Shown here: piece by piece, positions 16,029-25,717 of the stretch | Position numbering within the stretch: position 1 is the stretch's first letter | Layout of the letters: every line of letters begins with the position of its first letter | Made by a program: the position numbers and the translations under genes | Notes under the pieces: model-generated | Database searches by the model: none | Told to the model about the DNA's origin: nothing | Seen by the model: only the letters and a program-made list of their open reading frames with translations | DNA from: CALRWV02 sp943371965 | GTDB lineage: Bacteria; Bacteroidota; JABWAT01 | Assembly: GCA_943371965.1 (NCBI GenBank) | Contig: CALRWV020000010.1 | Span: 1 to 64,000 of the forward strand | Length of the DNA: 64,000 bases | Direction: 5' to 3'

Positions 16029-17618
16029 ATGAACATCGAATTATTTGATACCACATTGCGTGATGGAACGCAGGGAGAGGGAATCAGCTTGTCTGTGAAC
16101 GACAAATTGCTGATCGTTAAAAAACTGGATGAGTTTGGTATCGATATTATTGAAGGTGGCTGGCCGGGAAGCAATCCTAAAGATGCTGAATTTTTCCAAC
16201 GGGTCAGAACCCTGAATCTGAAAAATGCAAAAGTGTGCGCTTTTGGTTCAACCGCAAGAAGTTTATCCAATATCGAAAATGATCCGAATCTGAAAGCCTT
16301 GATTAAAGCAGAAACAGAAGTGGTTTCTATTTTCGGAAAGACATGGCAATTGCATTCCAAACTGGGTTTGGGTCTAACAACTGAAGAAAATTCCGAACTG
16401 ATTTTCCGTTCAGTTGAGTTTCTGAAAAAAAATGGACGCAGAGTTATTTTTGACTGTGAACATTTCTTTGACGGTTATAAAGACGATCCTGAATTTGCAG
16501 TTCAAATGATCAAATCTGCAGAAAAAGGTGGAGCAGATACTATCGTTTTCTGTGATACCAATGGCGGTACAACTCCAACAGAAATTGCAGAAATTGTTGC
16601 AAAAGTAAAACCTTTATTGAATGCCAGACTTGGAATTCATGCACATAATGATGGTGAGTTGGCAGTTGCAAATTCACTTGCTGCAATCGAAGCAGGAGTT
16701 ACCCATATTCAGGGAACCATAAACGGCGTTGGAGAAAGATGCGGAAATGCAAATCTCTGCAGCATTATTCCAAACCTGAGTTTGAAGTTGAAGAAAAATA
16801 CCAATCATCCGGTTCAGTTGGATCAGTTGAGTGGGTTGTCACATTTCATGTACGAAATCATGAATGTTGCCCCTTTTCCGCGTCAGGCATTTGTTGGAAA
16901 ATCTGCTTTTGCACATAAAGGCGGTATTCACGTTTCTGCTGTTTTAAAAGACAGTCAAATGTATGAACACATCAGTCCTGAAATTGTTGGAAATAAACAG
17001 AGGGTTCTGGTTTCCGATCTTGCCGGACAAAGCAACATCCGCTATAAAGCTGATGAGTTGGGAATTGATTTATCCTCAAATCCTGAACTGGCAAAGAAAT
17101 TGGTTGAGCGGATCAAAGATCTGGAATTTGAAGGTTATCAATTTGAAGGTGCTGAAGCATCATTTGAACTTCTTCTCAGAAATGAGATGAATGAGTTCAA
17201 TCCATTTTTCAAAATTGTGGAATCCAGAATTCATGTGAATTTGAATGGACAGGGCAAATCACTTTCAGATGCAACTTTAAAAGTTGAAGTCAATGGTGAA
17301 ACAGAACATACCGCTGCTGATGGAAACGGCCCGGTAAATGCATTGGATAATGCTCTCAGAAAAGCATTGTCACGTTTTTATCCTAAAATCCGTGATGTAA
17401 AACTGATCGATTATAAAGTTCGTGTCCTTGATGAAAAAGATGGAACCGAAGCAAAAGTGCGTGTTTTAATAGAATCCAGTGATGGTCTAACAACATGGGT
17501 TACAGTTGGGGTTTCGGGAAATATTATCGAAGCCAGTTTGAAAGCTCTTTCCGACAGCTTGAATTACAAGCTGTTTCAGGATAATAAAATCCCTGCAAAA
17601 AGTGCAGTTTTGAATTGA
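16029..17618 (+). CDS. cimA: (R)-Citramalate synthase
   Basis: Condenses acetyl-CoA and pyruvate to citramalate, feeding 2-oxobutyrate to isoleucine through LeuCD and LeuB without threonine deaminase. It is a LeuA paralogue of 529 aa, with FDTTLRDGTQGEGISLS, the CimA-typical IIEGGWPGSNPKDAEFF, FDCEHFFDGYKDDPEFA, HAHNDGELAVANSLAAIEAG and GERCGNANLCSIIPNL. The EGGWPGSNPKD segment separates CimA from LeuA. A C-terminal LeuA-type regulatory domain is present, usually the isoleucine feedback site. The start is preceded by AGCTAACAGCC microrepeats. Confidence 0.92.
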   Translation: MNIELFDTTLRDGTQGEGISLSVNDKLLIVKKLDEFGIDIIEGGWPGSNPKDAEFFQRVRTLNLKNAKVCAFGSTARSLSNIENDPNLKALIKAETEVVSIFGKTWQLHSKLGLGLTTEENSELIFRSVEFLKKNGRRVIFDCEHFFDGYKDDPEFAVQMIKSAEKGGADTIVFCDTNGGTTPTEIAEIVAKVKPLLNARLGIHAHNDGELAVANSLAAIEAGVTHIQGTINGVGERCGNANLCSIIPNLSLKLKKNTNHPVQLDQLSGLSHFMYEIMNVAPFPRQAFVGKSAFAHKGGIHVSAVLKDSQMYEHISPEIVGNKQRVLVSDLAGQSNIRYKADELGIDLSSNPELAKKLVERIKDLEFEGYQFEGAEASFELLLRNEMNEFNPFFKIVESRIHVNLNGQGKSLSDATLKVEVNGETEHTAADGNGPVNALDNALRKALSRFYPKIRDVKLIDYKVRVLDEKDGTEAKVRVLIESSDGLTTWVTVGVSGNIIEASLKALSDSLNYKLFQDNKIPAKSAVLN

Positions 17619-17627
17619 TAAAAACGA

Positions 17628-17658
17628 GACCTGACAGGTTTTAAAAACCTGTCAGGTC
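17628..17658. terminator. Perfect inverted repeat between cimA and thrA, possible terminator or repeat element
   Basis: GACCTGACAGGTTTT is followed directly by AAAACCTGTCAGGTC, about 15 bp per arm. It is followed by TGATTGC rather than a T-run. This palindrome family is common between genes in Bacteroidota-like genomes, so it may be a repeat rather than a working terminator. Confidence 0.5.
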
Positions 17659-17701
17659 TGATTGCAGATGTCAAAGTTTTTTGCATCTGACCAGGATGAG
17701 T

Positions 17702-20179
17702 ATGAAAAATAAAAAATGGAACGTTCATAAGTTCGGTGGTACATCACTTGCTGATGCAGAAAAAATATCGAACGCTGTAAAAATTATTATCGAAGATCCT
17801 TCTGAAAGAATTGGTATTGTTGTTTCTGCCATGGGCGGAGTTACCAACAAATTAATCAAACTGACCGAACTTGCTGCTCACGCAAATCCTGTATTGACTG
17901 CCGAAATTGAAAACCTCAGAAATCAGCATCTCGAAGCTATAAAACAACTTTTACCGGCACAGTCACGCACACAATTGGTTGCTGCCATCCAATCCAATTT
18001 CAATGATCTTGAAGATATATTACGTGGCGTTACGTTAATCAAAGAATGTTCAGAAAGAACACGTGATTTTATTTCAGGACTGGGTGAAGTATGGTCAGCT
18101 CAACTCTTTAACGCAAAATTGCAGTCGTTGGGTTATGATTCAGTCTGGCTGGATGCAAGAACGGTTCTGACAGTTGAACCTGCAGAACCAAACCCGAACA
18201 TCATTTATGAAGTCAGTGTGAGTGAAGTTCAGAGTTATATTGAAACCAATAAAAATAAATTTCTGGTTATTACCGGATTTGTTGCAAAAACAGAAGATGG
18301 GATTCCAACAACTTTGGGAAGAAACGGGTCTGATTTTTCAGCATCAATATTTGGTAATTTGTTGGACGCAAATGAAATCATAATTTGGACTGATGTTGAT
18401 GGCGTCATGAGTGCAAATCCGAGACAGGTTCCGGATGCAGTTGTTATTCCCAGCATGAGTTATCAGGAAGCGATGGAACTTGCTTATTTTGGTGCGAAAG
18501 TTTTGCATCCAGCAACGATGGCTCCCGCACTGTTGAAAAAAATTCCGATCTATATCCGAAACACTTTCAACCCTACTTTTATTGGTAGCAGAATTTCTGA
18601 CGATCCAACTTCAGATTCACAATATGCAATTAAAGGTTTTACAACGATTGATGATATTGCACTGATCAATGTTGAAGGAACGGGAATGATTGGAGTGCCC
18701 GGAATTTCAGCTCGATTGTTTGGTGCGCTTCATGAAAATCATATTTCTGTAATCCTGATTTCTCAGGCATCCAGTGAACATTCCATCTGTTTTGCAATAC
18801 CACAGAAACAGTCGAAATTAGCGAAGAAAATTGTTGAAAATGTGTTCCATTCAGAACTGCTTCATGGAAAAATTCAGACCGTTGAAGTTCAGGATAAATT
18901 GGCCATTCTTGCAGCTGTTGGTGATCAAATGGCAGGTCACATCGGTGTTTCAGCCCGTTTTTTTGGATCACTAGGAAAAGCCGGTGTGAATATCAAAGCA
19001 ATTGCACAGGGTTCTTCTGAACGGAATATCAGTGTGGTTATTTCCGATGATGATAAAATTAAAGCATTACGTTCCGTTCATTCCGGATTTTATTTATCAA
19101 AGCAAACTATCAGTATCGGAATCATAGGTGTTGGAACTGTTGGCGGAACTTTGGTTGATCAAATTTCCGGAGAAATGAAACGGCTGAAGGAAAATTTCAA
19201 TATTGATTTCAGAATCCGCGGATTGATCAATTCCAAACAGATGATTTTATCGGATAAGGGATTGAATCTGAAGGACTGGAAATCACAACTCCAAAATTCA
19301 GGTGAGTCATCTGATCTTGGCAAATTTGTTAAACACATTCATGCGGATTATCTCCCTCATTCCGTCATCATTGATTGTACCTCATCTGCAGAAATTGCCG
19401 GTAAATATACAGATTGGCTTCAGCAGGGAATTCATGTCATTACGCCTAACAAAAAAGCCAACACATTTCCTTTTGAACAATATCAGAAACTGAGAAATGC
19501 CGGAAAATCACTTCAGCGGCATTATCTGTATGAAACAACAGTCGGAGCAGGATTGCCGATTATTGGAACCTTGCGCGATCTGGTTCAAACCGGTGATCAG
19601 ATTATCGAAATTGAAGGAATTCTATCTGGAACACTTTCCTATATTTTTTCCAGCTTCAACGGTGAAAAACCGTTCAGTGAAATTGTGAAAGAAGCAAAAG
19701 CCAATGGTTATACTGAACCCGATCCGAGAGATGATTTATCGGGTACAGATGTGGGAAGAAAAATTGTCATTCTTGCACGTGAAATCGGTTTGAAAAAAGA
19801 ATTGTCTGAAGTCCCGATTCACAGTTTGGTTCCAGAAAAATTGCGCAATGGAAGCATTGATGATTACATGAATGGGCTTTCTCAATTTGATGACGAATAT
19901 TCGAAATTGCTCAATGAAGCAAAATCTGAAGGTAAAGTATTGCGTTATGTCGGTTCAATAAAAAGTGACGGTACTTCTTCAGTTGAATTAAAAAAATATG
20001 CGAATAATCATCCGTTTGCACATGTTTCCGGCAGTGACAATATTGTAGCTTTCAGGACAAAACGTTACAACAATCAACCTTTAATTGTTAGAGGTCCAGG
20101 TGCCGGACCTGAAGTGACAGCCGGTGGAGTTTTTGCCGATTTACTGAAACTGAGCAACTACTTGGGTGCAACACTTTGA
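17702..20179 (+). CDS. thrA: Bifunctional aspartokinase / homoserine dehydrogenase
   Basis: First and third steps of the aspartate-to-threonine route. The N-terminal aspartate kinase has KFGGTSLADAEKI, FISGLGEVWSAQL and TTLGRNGSDFSAS. Tandem ACT domains follow (about 310-460, VEGTGMIGVPGISARLF and GVNIKAIAQGSSERNISVVI). The C-terminal homoserine dehydrogenase begins with the NAD(P) fold GIIGVGTVGGTLVDQI and includes LYETTVGAGLPIIGTL. The frame is open from TTG 17681; ATG 17702 (MKNKKWNVHKFGG) has AGGA 7 nt upstream and fits the family. Confidence 0.95.
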   Translation: MKNKKWNVHKFGGTSLADAEKISNAVKIIIEDPSERIGIVVSAMGGVTNKLIKLTELAAHANPVLTAEIENLRNQHLEAIKQLLPAQSRTQLVAAIQSNFNDLEDILRGVTLIKECSERTRDFISGLGEVWSAQLFNAKLQSLGYDSVWLDARTVLTVEPAEPNPNIIYEVSVSEVQSYIETNKNKFLVITGFVAKTEDGIPTTLGRNGSDFSASIFGNLLDANEIIIWTDVDGVMSANPRQVPDAVVIPSMSYQEAMELAYFGAKVLHPATMAPALLKKIPIYIRNTFNPTFIGSRISDDPTSDSQYAIKGFTTIDDIALINVEGTGMIGVPGISARLFGALHENHISVILISQASSEHSICFAIPQKQSKLAKKIVENVFHSELLHGKIQTVEVQDKLAILAAVGDQMAGHIGVSARFFGSLGKAGVNIKAIAQGSSERNISVVISDDDKIKALRSVHSGFYLSKQTISIGIIGVGTVGGTLVDQISGEMKRLKENFNIDFRIRGLINSKQMILSDKGLNLKDWKSQLQNSGESSDLGKFVKHIHADYLPHSVIIDCTSSAEIAGKYTDWLQQGIHVITPNKKANTFPFEQYQKLRNAGKSLQRHYLYETTVGAGLPIIGTLRDLVQTGDQIIEIEGILSGTLSYIFSSFNGEKPFSEIVKEAKANGYTEPDPRDDLSGTDVGRKIVILAREIGLKKELSEVPIHSLVPEKLRNGSIDDYMNGLSQFDDEYSKLLNEAKSEGKVLRYVGSIKSDGTSSVELKKYANNHPFAHVSGSDNIVAFRTKRYNNQPLIVRGPGAGPEVTAGGVFADLLKLSNYLGATL

Positions 20180-20226
20180 TGAAATTATAGATTATAGATT
20201 TTAAATTATAAATTGAAAATAATATC

Positions 20227-20294
20227 GTCATCCTGAGCGGAGTCGAAGGATGAAACAAAATCAACACCTGCAACCTGATACCTAAAACCTGATT
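20227..20294. repeat. GAGCGGAGTCGA hairpin repeat plus heptamer microrepeat before thrB
   Basis: The hairpin copy at 20227-20253 has a perfect TCATCCT/AGGATGA stem. It is followed by ACCTGCAACCTGATACCTAA and AACCTGAT, a degenerate 7-base repeat that ends 2 bp before the thrB ATG. Confidence 0.75.
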
Positions 20295-20295
20295 T

Positions 20296-21252
20296 ATGAA
20301 AAATACCGTTTCCGTTTTTGCACCAGCGACCGTTGCTAATGTGGCTGTTGGATTTGATATTCTGGGATTTCCGTTTGATGCAGTTGGTGATATAATTACT
20401 GTTTCGAAAATTGAAAGACCAGAAGTTATCATTTCAACCATTTCGGGAACAACTGAGATTATTCCATTGGATGCAACAAAAAATGTATCTGGTGTTGTTT
20501 TAATTGAGCTGATGAAACAGTTGAATCTATCGCATGGATTTGAAATTACTATTGAAAAGGGAATTCCGTTGGGGAGCGGTATGGGCGGTTCGGCAGCAAG
20601 TTCAGTCGGTGCTTTGGTTGCTGCAAATGAATTGCTTGGAAATCCGCTGGATAAAAATCAGTTGCTGAAGCTTTCCTTGCTGGGAGAGAAAACAGCAAGT
20701 GGTGCCGCTCATGGTGATAATGTGACTCCCTGTCTTTTTGGCGGATTAACTCTAACAAGATCTCTTGATCCTGTTGATGTTGTTCAAATTCCGGTGCCTG
20801 ATTCTATTTTTGCCGTTCTGGTTCATCCGCATTTCCGACTTGATACAAGTGTCAGCCGTTCTGTATTGAGAACCAATTTACCGGTTTCTGATTTCGTAAA
20901 GCAATCCGCAAACCTTGCCGGATTTATTTCAGGGTGTTACCGCAATGATCTGGATTTGATTCGCCGTTCATTAAAAGATGTTTTAATCGAACCAAAACGT
21001 GCTCCATTGATTCCAGGCTTTGATTTGGCTAAAGAAGCAGCACTTTCATCAGGTGCATTGGGTTGTTCAATTTCAGGTTCAGGTCCAAGTTTTTTTGCAT
21101 GGTGTGATGGAAAAGAATCTGCAGAAAAAGTTAGACAACATGTTGTTGAAGCTTTTGCAAAGGAAACGATCCAGTCGGACTCATGGGTTGGAAAAATCAG
21201 TCCGCATGGAGCGAAAGTCATTGAAGTAAAAGAGAAAGCTTTTGTTGCATGA
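20296..21252 (+). CDS. thrB: Homoserine kinase (GHMP family)
   Basis: Phosphorylates homoserine. The GHMP-kinase signature is clear: VFAPATVANVAVGFDILGF at the N-terminus, the ATP loop GIPLGSGMGGSAASSVGAL, and the C-terminal GALGCSISGSGPSFFAW. Length 318 aa is normal. It overlaps thrC by 4 bp (ATGA), so ThrB and ThrC, which catalyse consecutive steps, are translationally coupled. Confidence 0.96.
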   Translation: MKNTVSVFAPATVANVAVGFDILGFPFDAVGDIITVSKIERPEVIISTISGTTEIIPLDATKNVSGVVLIELMKQLNLSHGFEITIEKGIPLGSGMGGSAASSVGALVAANELLGNPLDKNQLLKLSLLGEKTASGAAHGDNVTPCLFGGLTLTRSLDPVDVVQIPVPDSIFAVLVHPHFRLDTSVSRSVLRTNLPVSDFVKQSANLAGFISGCYRNDLDLIRRSLKDVLIEPKRAPLIPGFDLAKEAALSSGALGCSISGSGPSFFAWCDGKESAEKVRQHVVEAFAKETIQSDSWVGKISPHGAKVIEVKEKAFVA

Positions 21253-22514
21253 AATTCAAAAGCACCAGAGGAAATTCTCCCGAATTGACTGCATCGGAAG
21301 CCATTCTTCAGGGACTTGCTCCAGATGGCGGTCTGTACGTTCCCAAAATATTCCCCCAAATTGATTGGAAAAGTTGGAACGATTCCAAATCCTATTCTGA
21401 GATAGCTTCAGATGTTATTTCCCCTTTTTTCGAAAATGATCCACTTCAAAAAGAGATTCCTGCAATTTGCAAATCAGCTTTTAACTTTCCTGTTGTTTTG
21501 AAAAATATCCAAGACGAATTTTCAATACTCGAACTGTTTCATGGACCAACCGCCGCTTTCAAGGATTTCGGTGCTCGGTTTCTTTCGGAATGCATGGTAA
21601 GATTAAATCAATCAGAAAAGAAATTGCTGATTCTGGTTGCAACATCAGGTGATACAGGTGGAGCAGTGGCTGCGGCATTTCACAAAAAACCTAACACTCA
21701 GGTTGGAATTCTATTTCCCAAAGGAAAAGTATCAGCTCGTCAGGAAAAACAACTTACCTGCTGGGGAGACAATATTGCTTCATTTTCAGTCAACGGTGTT
21801 TTTGACGATTGCCAAAAATTGGTGAAAGCCTCATTTGAAAGTGATCAGTTTAAATCCCAATACAATTTAACTTCTGCAAACAGTATAAATTTGGGAAGAC
21901 TGCTTCCTCAAACTGTGTATTATTTTTTTGCATCGGTTCTGTATTTCAGTCGAACTGGAAAGAAACCTGTTTTCATTATTCCGAGCGGGAATGTCGGAAA
22001 TGCATCGGGTGCTTTCTGGGCATTGAAAATGGGGGCGCCAATTGAAAAAATTGTATTGGCTGTAAATTCCAACAAACCCATTCCAGATTATTTCGAAACC
22101 GGCGTATGGAAACCAATGCCAAGTGTTGCCACTCTTGCAAATGCCATGGATGTTGGAAATCCAAGCAATATGGAACGCCTTCTGAATTTGTATCCCGAAT
22201 TAAATGAACTGAAATTGGTTTCTGATTCACTTTCAGTTCCTGATTCCAAAATCGAGCAAATGATTATGGAAACTTACCGGTCTTTCGGCGAAATTATTTG
22301 TCCACACACTGCAGTTGCTGAATGGGTGAGAAGAAAGTATTATCACGATCAACCATCAATTATAGTTTCCACCGCGCACCCCGCAAAATTTGAAACAATT
22401 GTAGAACATTTGATTGAAATGACAATCCCAATTCCCCAAAATCTGTCTGATTTGCTGAATAAACCTTCCATTTTCAAGGAAATTGGACCGGAATTGACCC
22501 AAATCTCCTTTTAA
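21249..22514 (+). CDS. thrC: Threonine synthase
   Basis: PLP enzyme converting O-phosphohomoserine to threonine. It shows FKSTRGNSPELTASEAILQGLAPDGGLYVP, the PLP lysine motif FHGPTAAFKDFGARFL, ATSGDTGGAVAAAF, and the cofactor phosphate loop PSGNVGNASGAFWA. Length 421 aa matches the bacterial type I enzyme. It is the last gene of the supercluster. The stop is followed by a gap of 140 bp with no strong terminator seen before ettA. Confidence 0.96.
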   Translation: MKFKSTRGNSPELTASEAILQGLAPDGGLYVPKIFPQIDWKSWNDSKSYSEIASDVISPFFENDPLQKEIPAICKSAFNFPVVLKNIQDEFSILELFHGPTAAFKDFGARFLSECMVRLNQSEKKLLILVATSGDTGGAVAAAFHKKPNTQVGILFPKGKVSARQEKQLTCWGDNIASFSVNGVFDDCQKLVKASFESDQFKSQYNLTSANSINLGRLLPQTVYYFFASVLYFSRTGKKPVFIIPSGNVGNASGAFWALKMGAPIEKIVLAVNSNKPIPDYFETGVWKPMPSVATLANAMDVGNPSNMERLLNLYPELNELKLVSDSLSVPDSKIEQMIMETYRSFGEIICPHTAVAEWVRRKYYHDQPSIIVSTAHPAKFETIVEHLIEMTIPIPQNLSDLLNKPSIFKEIGPELTQISF

Positions 22515-22525
22515 CCCCTTCTGAT

Positions 22526-22556
22526 TTTTTCAACCGCTTTAAAAATCTTATCTTCG
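22526..22556 (+). promoter_or_regulatory. Probable promoter of ettA
   Basis: A T-rich -33 region (TTT at 22526-22528) lies 20 bp before TATCTTCG (22549-22556), one mismatch from TAnnTTTG. It lies about 100 bp upstream of the ettA start. Confidence 0.45.
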
Positions 22557-22654
22557 CAAAAATTATTTAACTTTCCACGAACAAATGAACTTATTTTGTA
22601 TTTAAGTTTCGTTTCTTTCGCATTTTTCGTGGGCAATAAACAAAGGAAAAAACA

Positions 22655-24325
22655 GTGGCAGATAAAGAAATTATTTTCTCGATGGTGGGTGTCAGCAAAG
22701 TTTACAAACCCAACAAAACAGTCCTGAAAGATATTTACCTTTCATTTTATTATGGTGCAAAAATCGGCGTTCTCGGTTTGAACGGCGCCGGTAAATCTTC
22801 ACTTCTCAAAATTATTGCTGGTGTAGATAAAGATTACATCGGAAATATCACCTCAAATAAAAATATTACGTTTGGTTATTTGTCTCAGGAACCGGAATTA
22901 GACCCTAACAAGACAGTGAAGGAAATTGTTGAAGAAGGAGTTCAGGAAACTGTAAATATGCTTAAAGAATATAATGCAATCAGCGATAAATTTTCTGATC
23001 CTGATGCAGATTTCGATAAGCTGATGGAAAAACAGGGTAAATTGCAGGAAAAAATTGATGCCCTCGGTGCTTGGGATTTGGAAAGCAAACTTGAACATGC
23101 GATGGATGCTCTTCGTTGCCCTGATGGAGATTCATCAGTAAAAACACTTTCGGGTGGTGAAAGACGCCGTGTTGCGTTGTGCCGTTTACTCTTACGCGAA
23201 CCTGATGTTCTGTTGTTGGATGAACCAACCAACCACTTGGATGCTGAATCTGTTGCGTGGCTTGAAATTCATTTGGCTCAGTATAAAGGAACAGTTTTGG
23301 CGGTAACGCACGACAGATATTTCCTTGATAATGTTGCCGGTTGGATTTTGGAACTTGACCGCGGTGAAGGAATTCCATTTCAGGGAAATTATTCTTCATG
23401 GTTGGAACAGAAATCTGCGCGTTTGGCTATTGAAGAAAAACAGGAATCGAAACGCCAAAAAACTTTGAAAAGAGAATTGGAATGGGTTCGTTTAAATCCT
23501 AAAGGACGTCAGGCCAAATCAAAAGCAAGAATTTCTGCTTACAATAAATTGGTTGAAGAACAAAATGACAAACGTGATGATGATGTTGAAATTTTCATTC
23601 CGACCGGACCACGTTTGGGTGATGTTGTTATTGAAGCAAATAAAATTTCAAAAGCTTTTGGCGAAAATATCCTGTATGAAAATATGGAATTTTCACTTCC
23701 CGCCGGTGGAATCGTTGGTGTTATCGGACCGAACGGTGCAGGTAAATCAACTTTGTTCAAAATGATTACCGGTCAGGATAAACCGGATTCAGGAACCATC
23801 AAAATTGGTGAAACTGTGAAATTGGCTTATGTTGACCAAAGCCGTCCATTAGATCCTAACAAGAATATCTGGCAGGAAATCAGCAATGGTGATGATATCA
23901 TGATGGTTGGAACAAGGGAAGTGAATTCACGCGCTTATGTTTCCCGTTTCAATTTTACCGGAAGCGATCAGCAAAAACTGACGTCTGCTCTTTCCGGCGG
24001 TGAAAGAAACCGTGTGCATTTGGCGAAAATCCTAAAAGAAGGTGCGAACGTTCTTTTATTGGATGAGCCAACCAATGATTTGGATGTAAATACTCTCCGT
24101 GCATTGGAAGAAGCATTGCAGAATTTTGTCGGATGTGCTGTGGTTATTTCCCACGACAGGTGGTTTTTGGATAGAATTGCAACTCACATTCTTGCATTTG
24201 AAGGTGAATCGAATGTAGTCTGGTTTGATGGAAATTATTCGGAATATGAAGAACACCGGAAAGCAAGATTGGGCATTGATGCTTCTCAGCCACACAGAAT
24301 TAAGTATAAAAAGTTGACAAGATAA
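22655..24325 (+). CDS. ettA: Energy-dependent translational throttle protein EttA (ABC-F ATPase)
   Basis: A soluble twin-ATPase that binds the ribosomal E site. It has two ABC domains: GLNGAGKSSLLK, LSGGERRRVALC and LLLDEPTNHLDA; then GPNGAGKSTLFK, LSGGERNRVHLAK and LLLDEPTNDLD. An EttA-type arm insertion lies in the first domain (about 85-130) and a charged linker follows (EEKQESKRQKTLKRELEWVRLNPKGRQAKSKAR). At 556 aa it is the size of E. coli EttA. The start codon is GTG (MADKEIIFS) preceded by AAAGGAAAA. It has no transmembrane segments, which excludes an exporter. Confidence 0.93.
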   Translation: MADKEIIFSMVGVSKVYKPNKTVLKDIYLSFYYGAKIGVLGLNGAGKSSLLKIIAGVDKDYIGNITSNKNITFGYLSQEPELDPNKTVKEIVEEGVQETVNMLKEYNAISDKFSDPDADFDKLMEKQGKLQEKIDALGAWDLESKLEHAMDALRCPDGDSSVKTLSGGERRRVALCRLLLREPDVLLLDEPTNHLDAESVAWLEIHLAQYKGTVLAVTHDRYFLDNVAGWILELDRGEGIPFQGNYSSWLEQKSARLAIEEKQESKRQKTLKRELEWVRLNPKGRQAKSKARISAYNKLVEEQNDKRDDDVEIFIPTGPRLGDVVIEANKISKAFGENILYENMEFSLPAGGIVGVIGPNGAGKSTLFKMITGQDKPDSGTIKIGETVKLAYVDQSRPLDPNKNIWQEISNGDDIMMVGTREVNSRAYVSRFNFTGSDQQKLTSALSGGERNRVHLAKILKEGANVLLLDEPTNDLDVNTLRALEEALQNFVGCAVVISHDRWFLDRIATHILAFEGESNVVWFDGNYSEYEEHRKARLGIDASQPHRIKYKKLTR

Positions 24326-24356
24326 GCTTGAAATGAGACGCTGATTGTTATGATTA

Positions 24357-24390
24357 CAATTTCCTTCTTGATTATATGAGAAGGAAATTG
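24357..24390. terminator. Bidirectional terminator between ettA and alaC
   Basis: CAATTTCCTTCT and AGAAGGAAATTG form a perfect 12-bp stem around a 10-nt loop, flanked by T/A-rich DNA. It lies between two convergent genes. Confidence 0.7.
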
Positions 24391-24430
24391 CTTTTCATTC
24401 TTAATTCGTAATTCCAAATTATTAATTACA

Positions 24431-25606
24431 TTACTTCATCCAGCCCTTTAAATTTCTCAAAGCCTGACGAATCCGTTTTTCATTTTCGACCAATGCAATT
24501 CTGACAAATCCTTCACCTTCAGAACCAAAACCAATTCCAGGACTGAAAGCTACATGTGCGTGTTCAAGCGCCTGAGAAGTAAAATTCAATGAGTTTTGAG
24601 TTGGTGCGAAATCAGGAATTTTTGCCCATACAAACATACTCGCTTTTGGTGATTCCAGATTCCAACCCTGATCATTCAATCCTTTAATCAAAACATCACG
24701 CCGCTTTTGATACTTAGCCCTGATTTCTGGAATATATTTGTCGCCTTCATTTAAGGCCACAGTTGCAGCAATCTGAATCGGTTGAAACATTCCATAATCC
24801 AAATACGATTTCAATTTTGTAAGAGCACCAACCAGTTTTTCATTTCCTGAACCAAATCCTACTCGCCAACCTGCCATATTGTAAGTTTTGCTCAGTGTAT
24901 AAAATTCAATTGCAACATCTTTTGCCCCTTTGACCTGAAGAATACTGACAGGATCCCCTTCAAAAGTAAGTTCTGCATATGCCTGATCATTTACAATCCA
25001 TACATCTTTTTTCTTTGCGAAAGCTACCAGTTCCTTGAAAAAATCCAAACTTGCAGTATAAGCTGTTGGATTGCTGGGGAAGCACGTTAAAATCAGTTTT
25101 GGTTTTGGCCAACTGGACTCAAATCCGCGTTTGATATTTTCAAAAAATTCAACTTCATTTTCCGGCATTGAAATATGCTGAACATTTGCTCCTGAAATCA
25201 CAGCAGCATAAGTATGAATTGGATAAGTTGGATTGGGAACCAAAATCGAATCACCGCGATCAAGCATTGCCAACATCAAATGCGCCAAACCTTCTTTGGA
25301 ACCGATTGTTGTAACAACTTCTTTATTCGGATCAAGAACCACATTGAATCTGCGTTTATACCAATCCGTCAAAGCCAAACGAAGTTTGTAAATTCCTTTG
25401 CTCATCGAATAACGGTGGTTTTTTCCTTTAATCGCTGCTTCAGCCAATTTATCAATAATAAATTTGGGAGTTGGTTGATCAGGATTTCCCATTCCAAGGT
25501 CAATGATATCTACATTTGCACTTCTGAGAGCGTATTTTTTTTCATTGATAGTTGAAAAAACGTAAGGCGGTAACCGCGTGATTCTATCGAATTCTGAACT
25601 TGGCAT
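24431..25606 (-). CDS. alaC: Glutamate-pyruvate (alanine) aminotransferase AlaC-type, class I
   Basis: PLP fold-type I aminotransferase of 391 aa. It aligns well by eye with E. coli AlaC: FDRITRLPPYVFSTI, DIIDLGMGNPDQPTP, TIGSKEGLAHLMLAMLDRGD, VPNPTYPIHTYAAVISGA, the PLP lysine in YTLSKTYNMAGWRVGFGSGN, and ASMFVWAKIP. A role in alanine synthesis from pyruvate is expected, though LL-diaminopimelate aminotransferase-like activity cannot be ruled out from sequence. It lies downstream of the TlpA-like gene on the same strand, across a 110-bp gap holding hairpin repeats. Confidence 0.88.
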   Translation of the reverse strand: MPSSEFDRITRLPPYVFSTINEKKYALRSANVDIIDLGMGNPDQPTPKFIIDKLAEAAIKGKNHRYSMSKGIYKLRLALTDWYKRRFNVVLDPNKEVVTTIGSKEGLAHLMLAMLDRGDSILVPNPTYPIHTYAAVISGANVQHISMPENEVEFFENIKRGFESSWPKPKLILTCFPSNPTAYTASLDFFKELVAFAKKKDVWIVNDQAYAELTFEGDPVSILQVKGAKDVAIEFYTLSKTYNMAGWRVGFGSGNEKLVGALTKLKSYLDYGMFQPIQIAATVALNEGDKYIPEIRAKYQKRRDVLIKGLNDQGWNLESPKASMFVWAKIPDFAPTQNSLNFTSQALEHAHVAFSPGIGFGSEGEGFVRIALVENEKRIRQALRNLKGWMK

Positions 25607-25649
25607 AATTAAGTAATGAGTAATTGGTAATGAGTAACGAGTAATAAAA

Positions 25650-25702
25650 GTCCTCCTTTGGTAATGGAGGACTTTGTTATTTTCCCCCTTTTGTAAAGGG
25701 GG
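25650..25702. repeat. Two hairpin repeats (GTCCTCC and CCCCCTTT types)
   Basis: GTCCTCC/GGAGGAC at 25650-25672 and CCCCCTTT/AAAGGGGG at 25684-25702. This is the same pair of stems seen between leuA and leuC, here in the opposite order. Confidence 0.7.
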
Positions 25703-25717
25703 ACTTAGGGGGAATCC

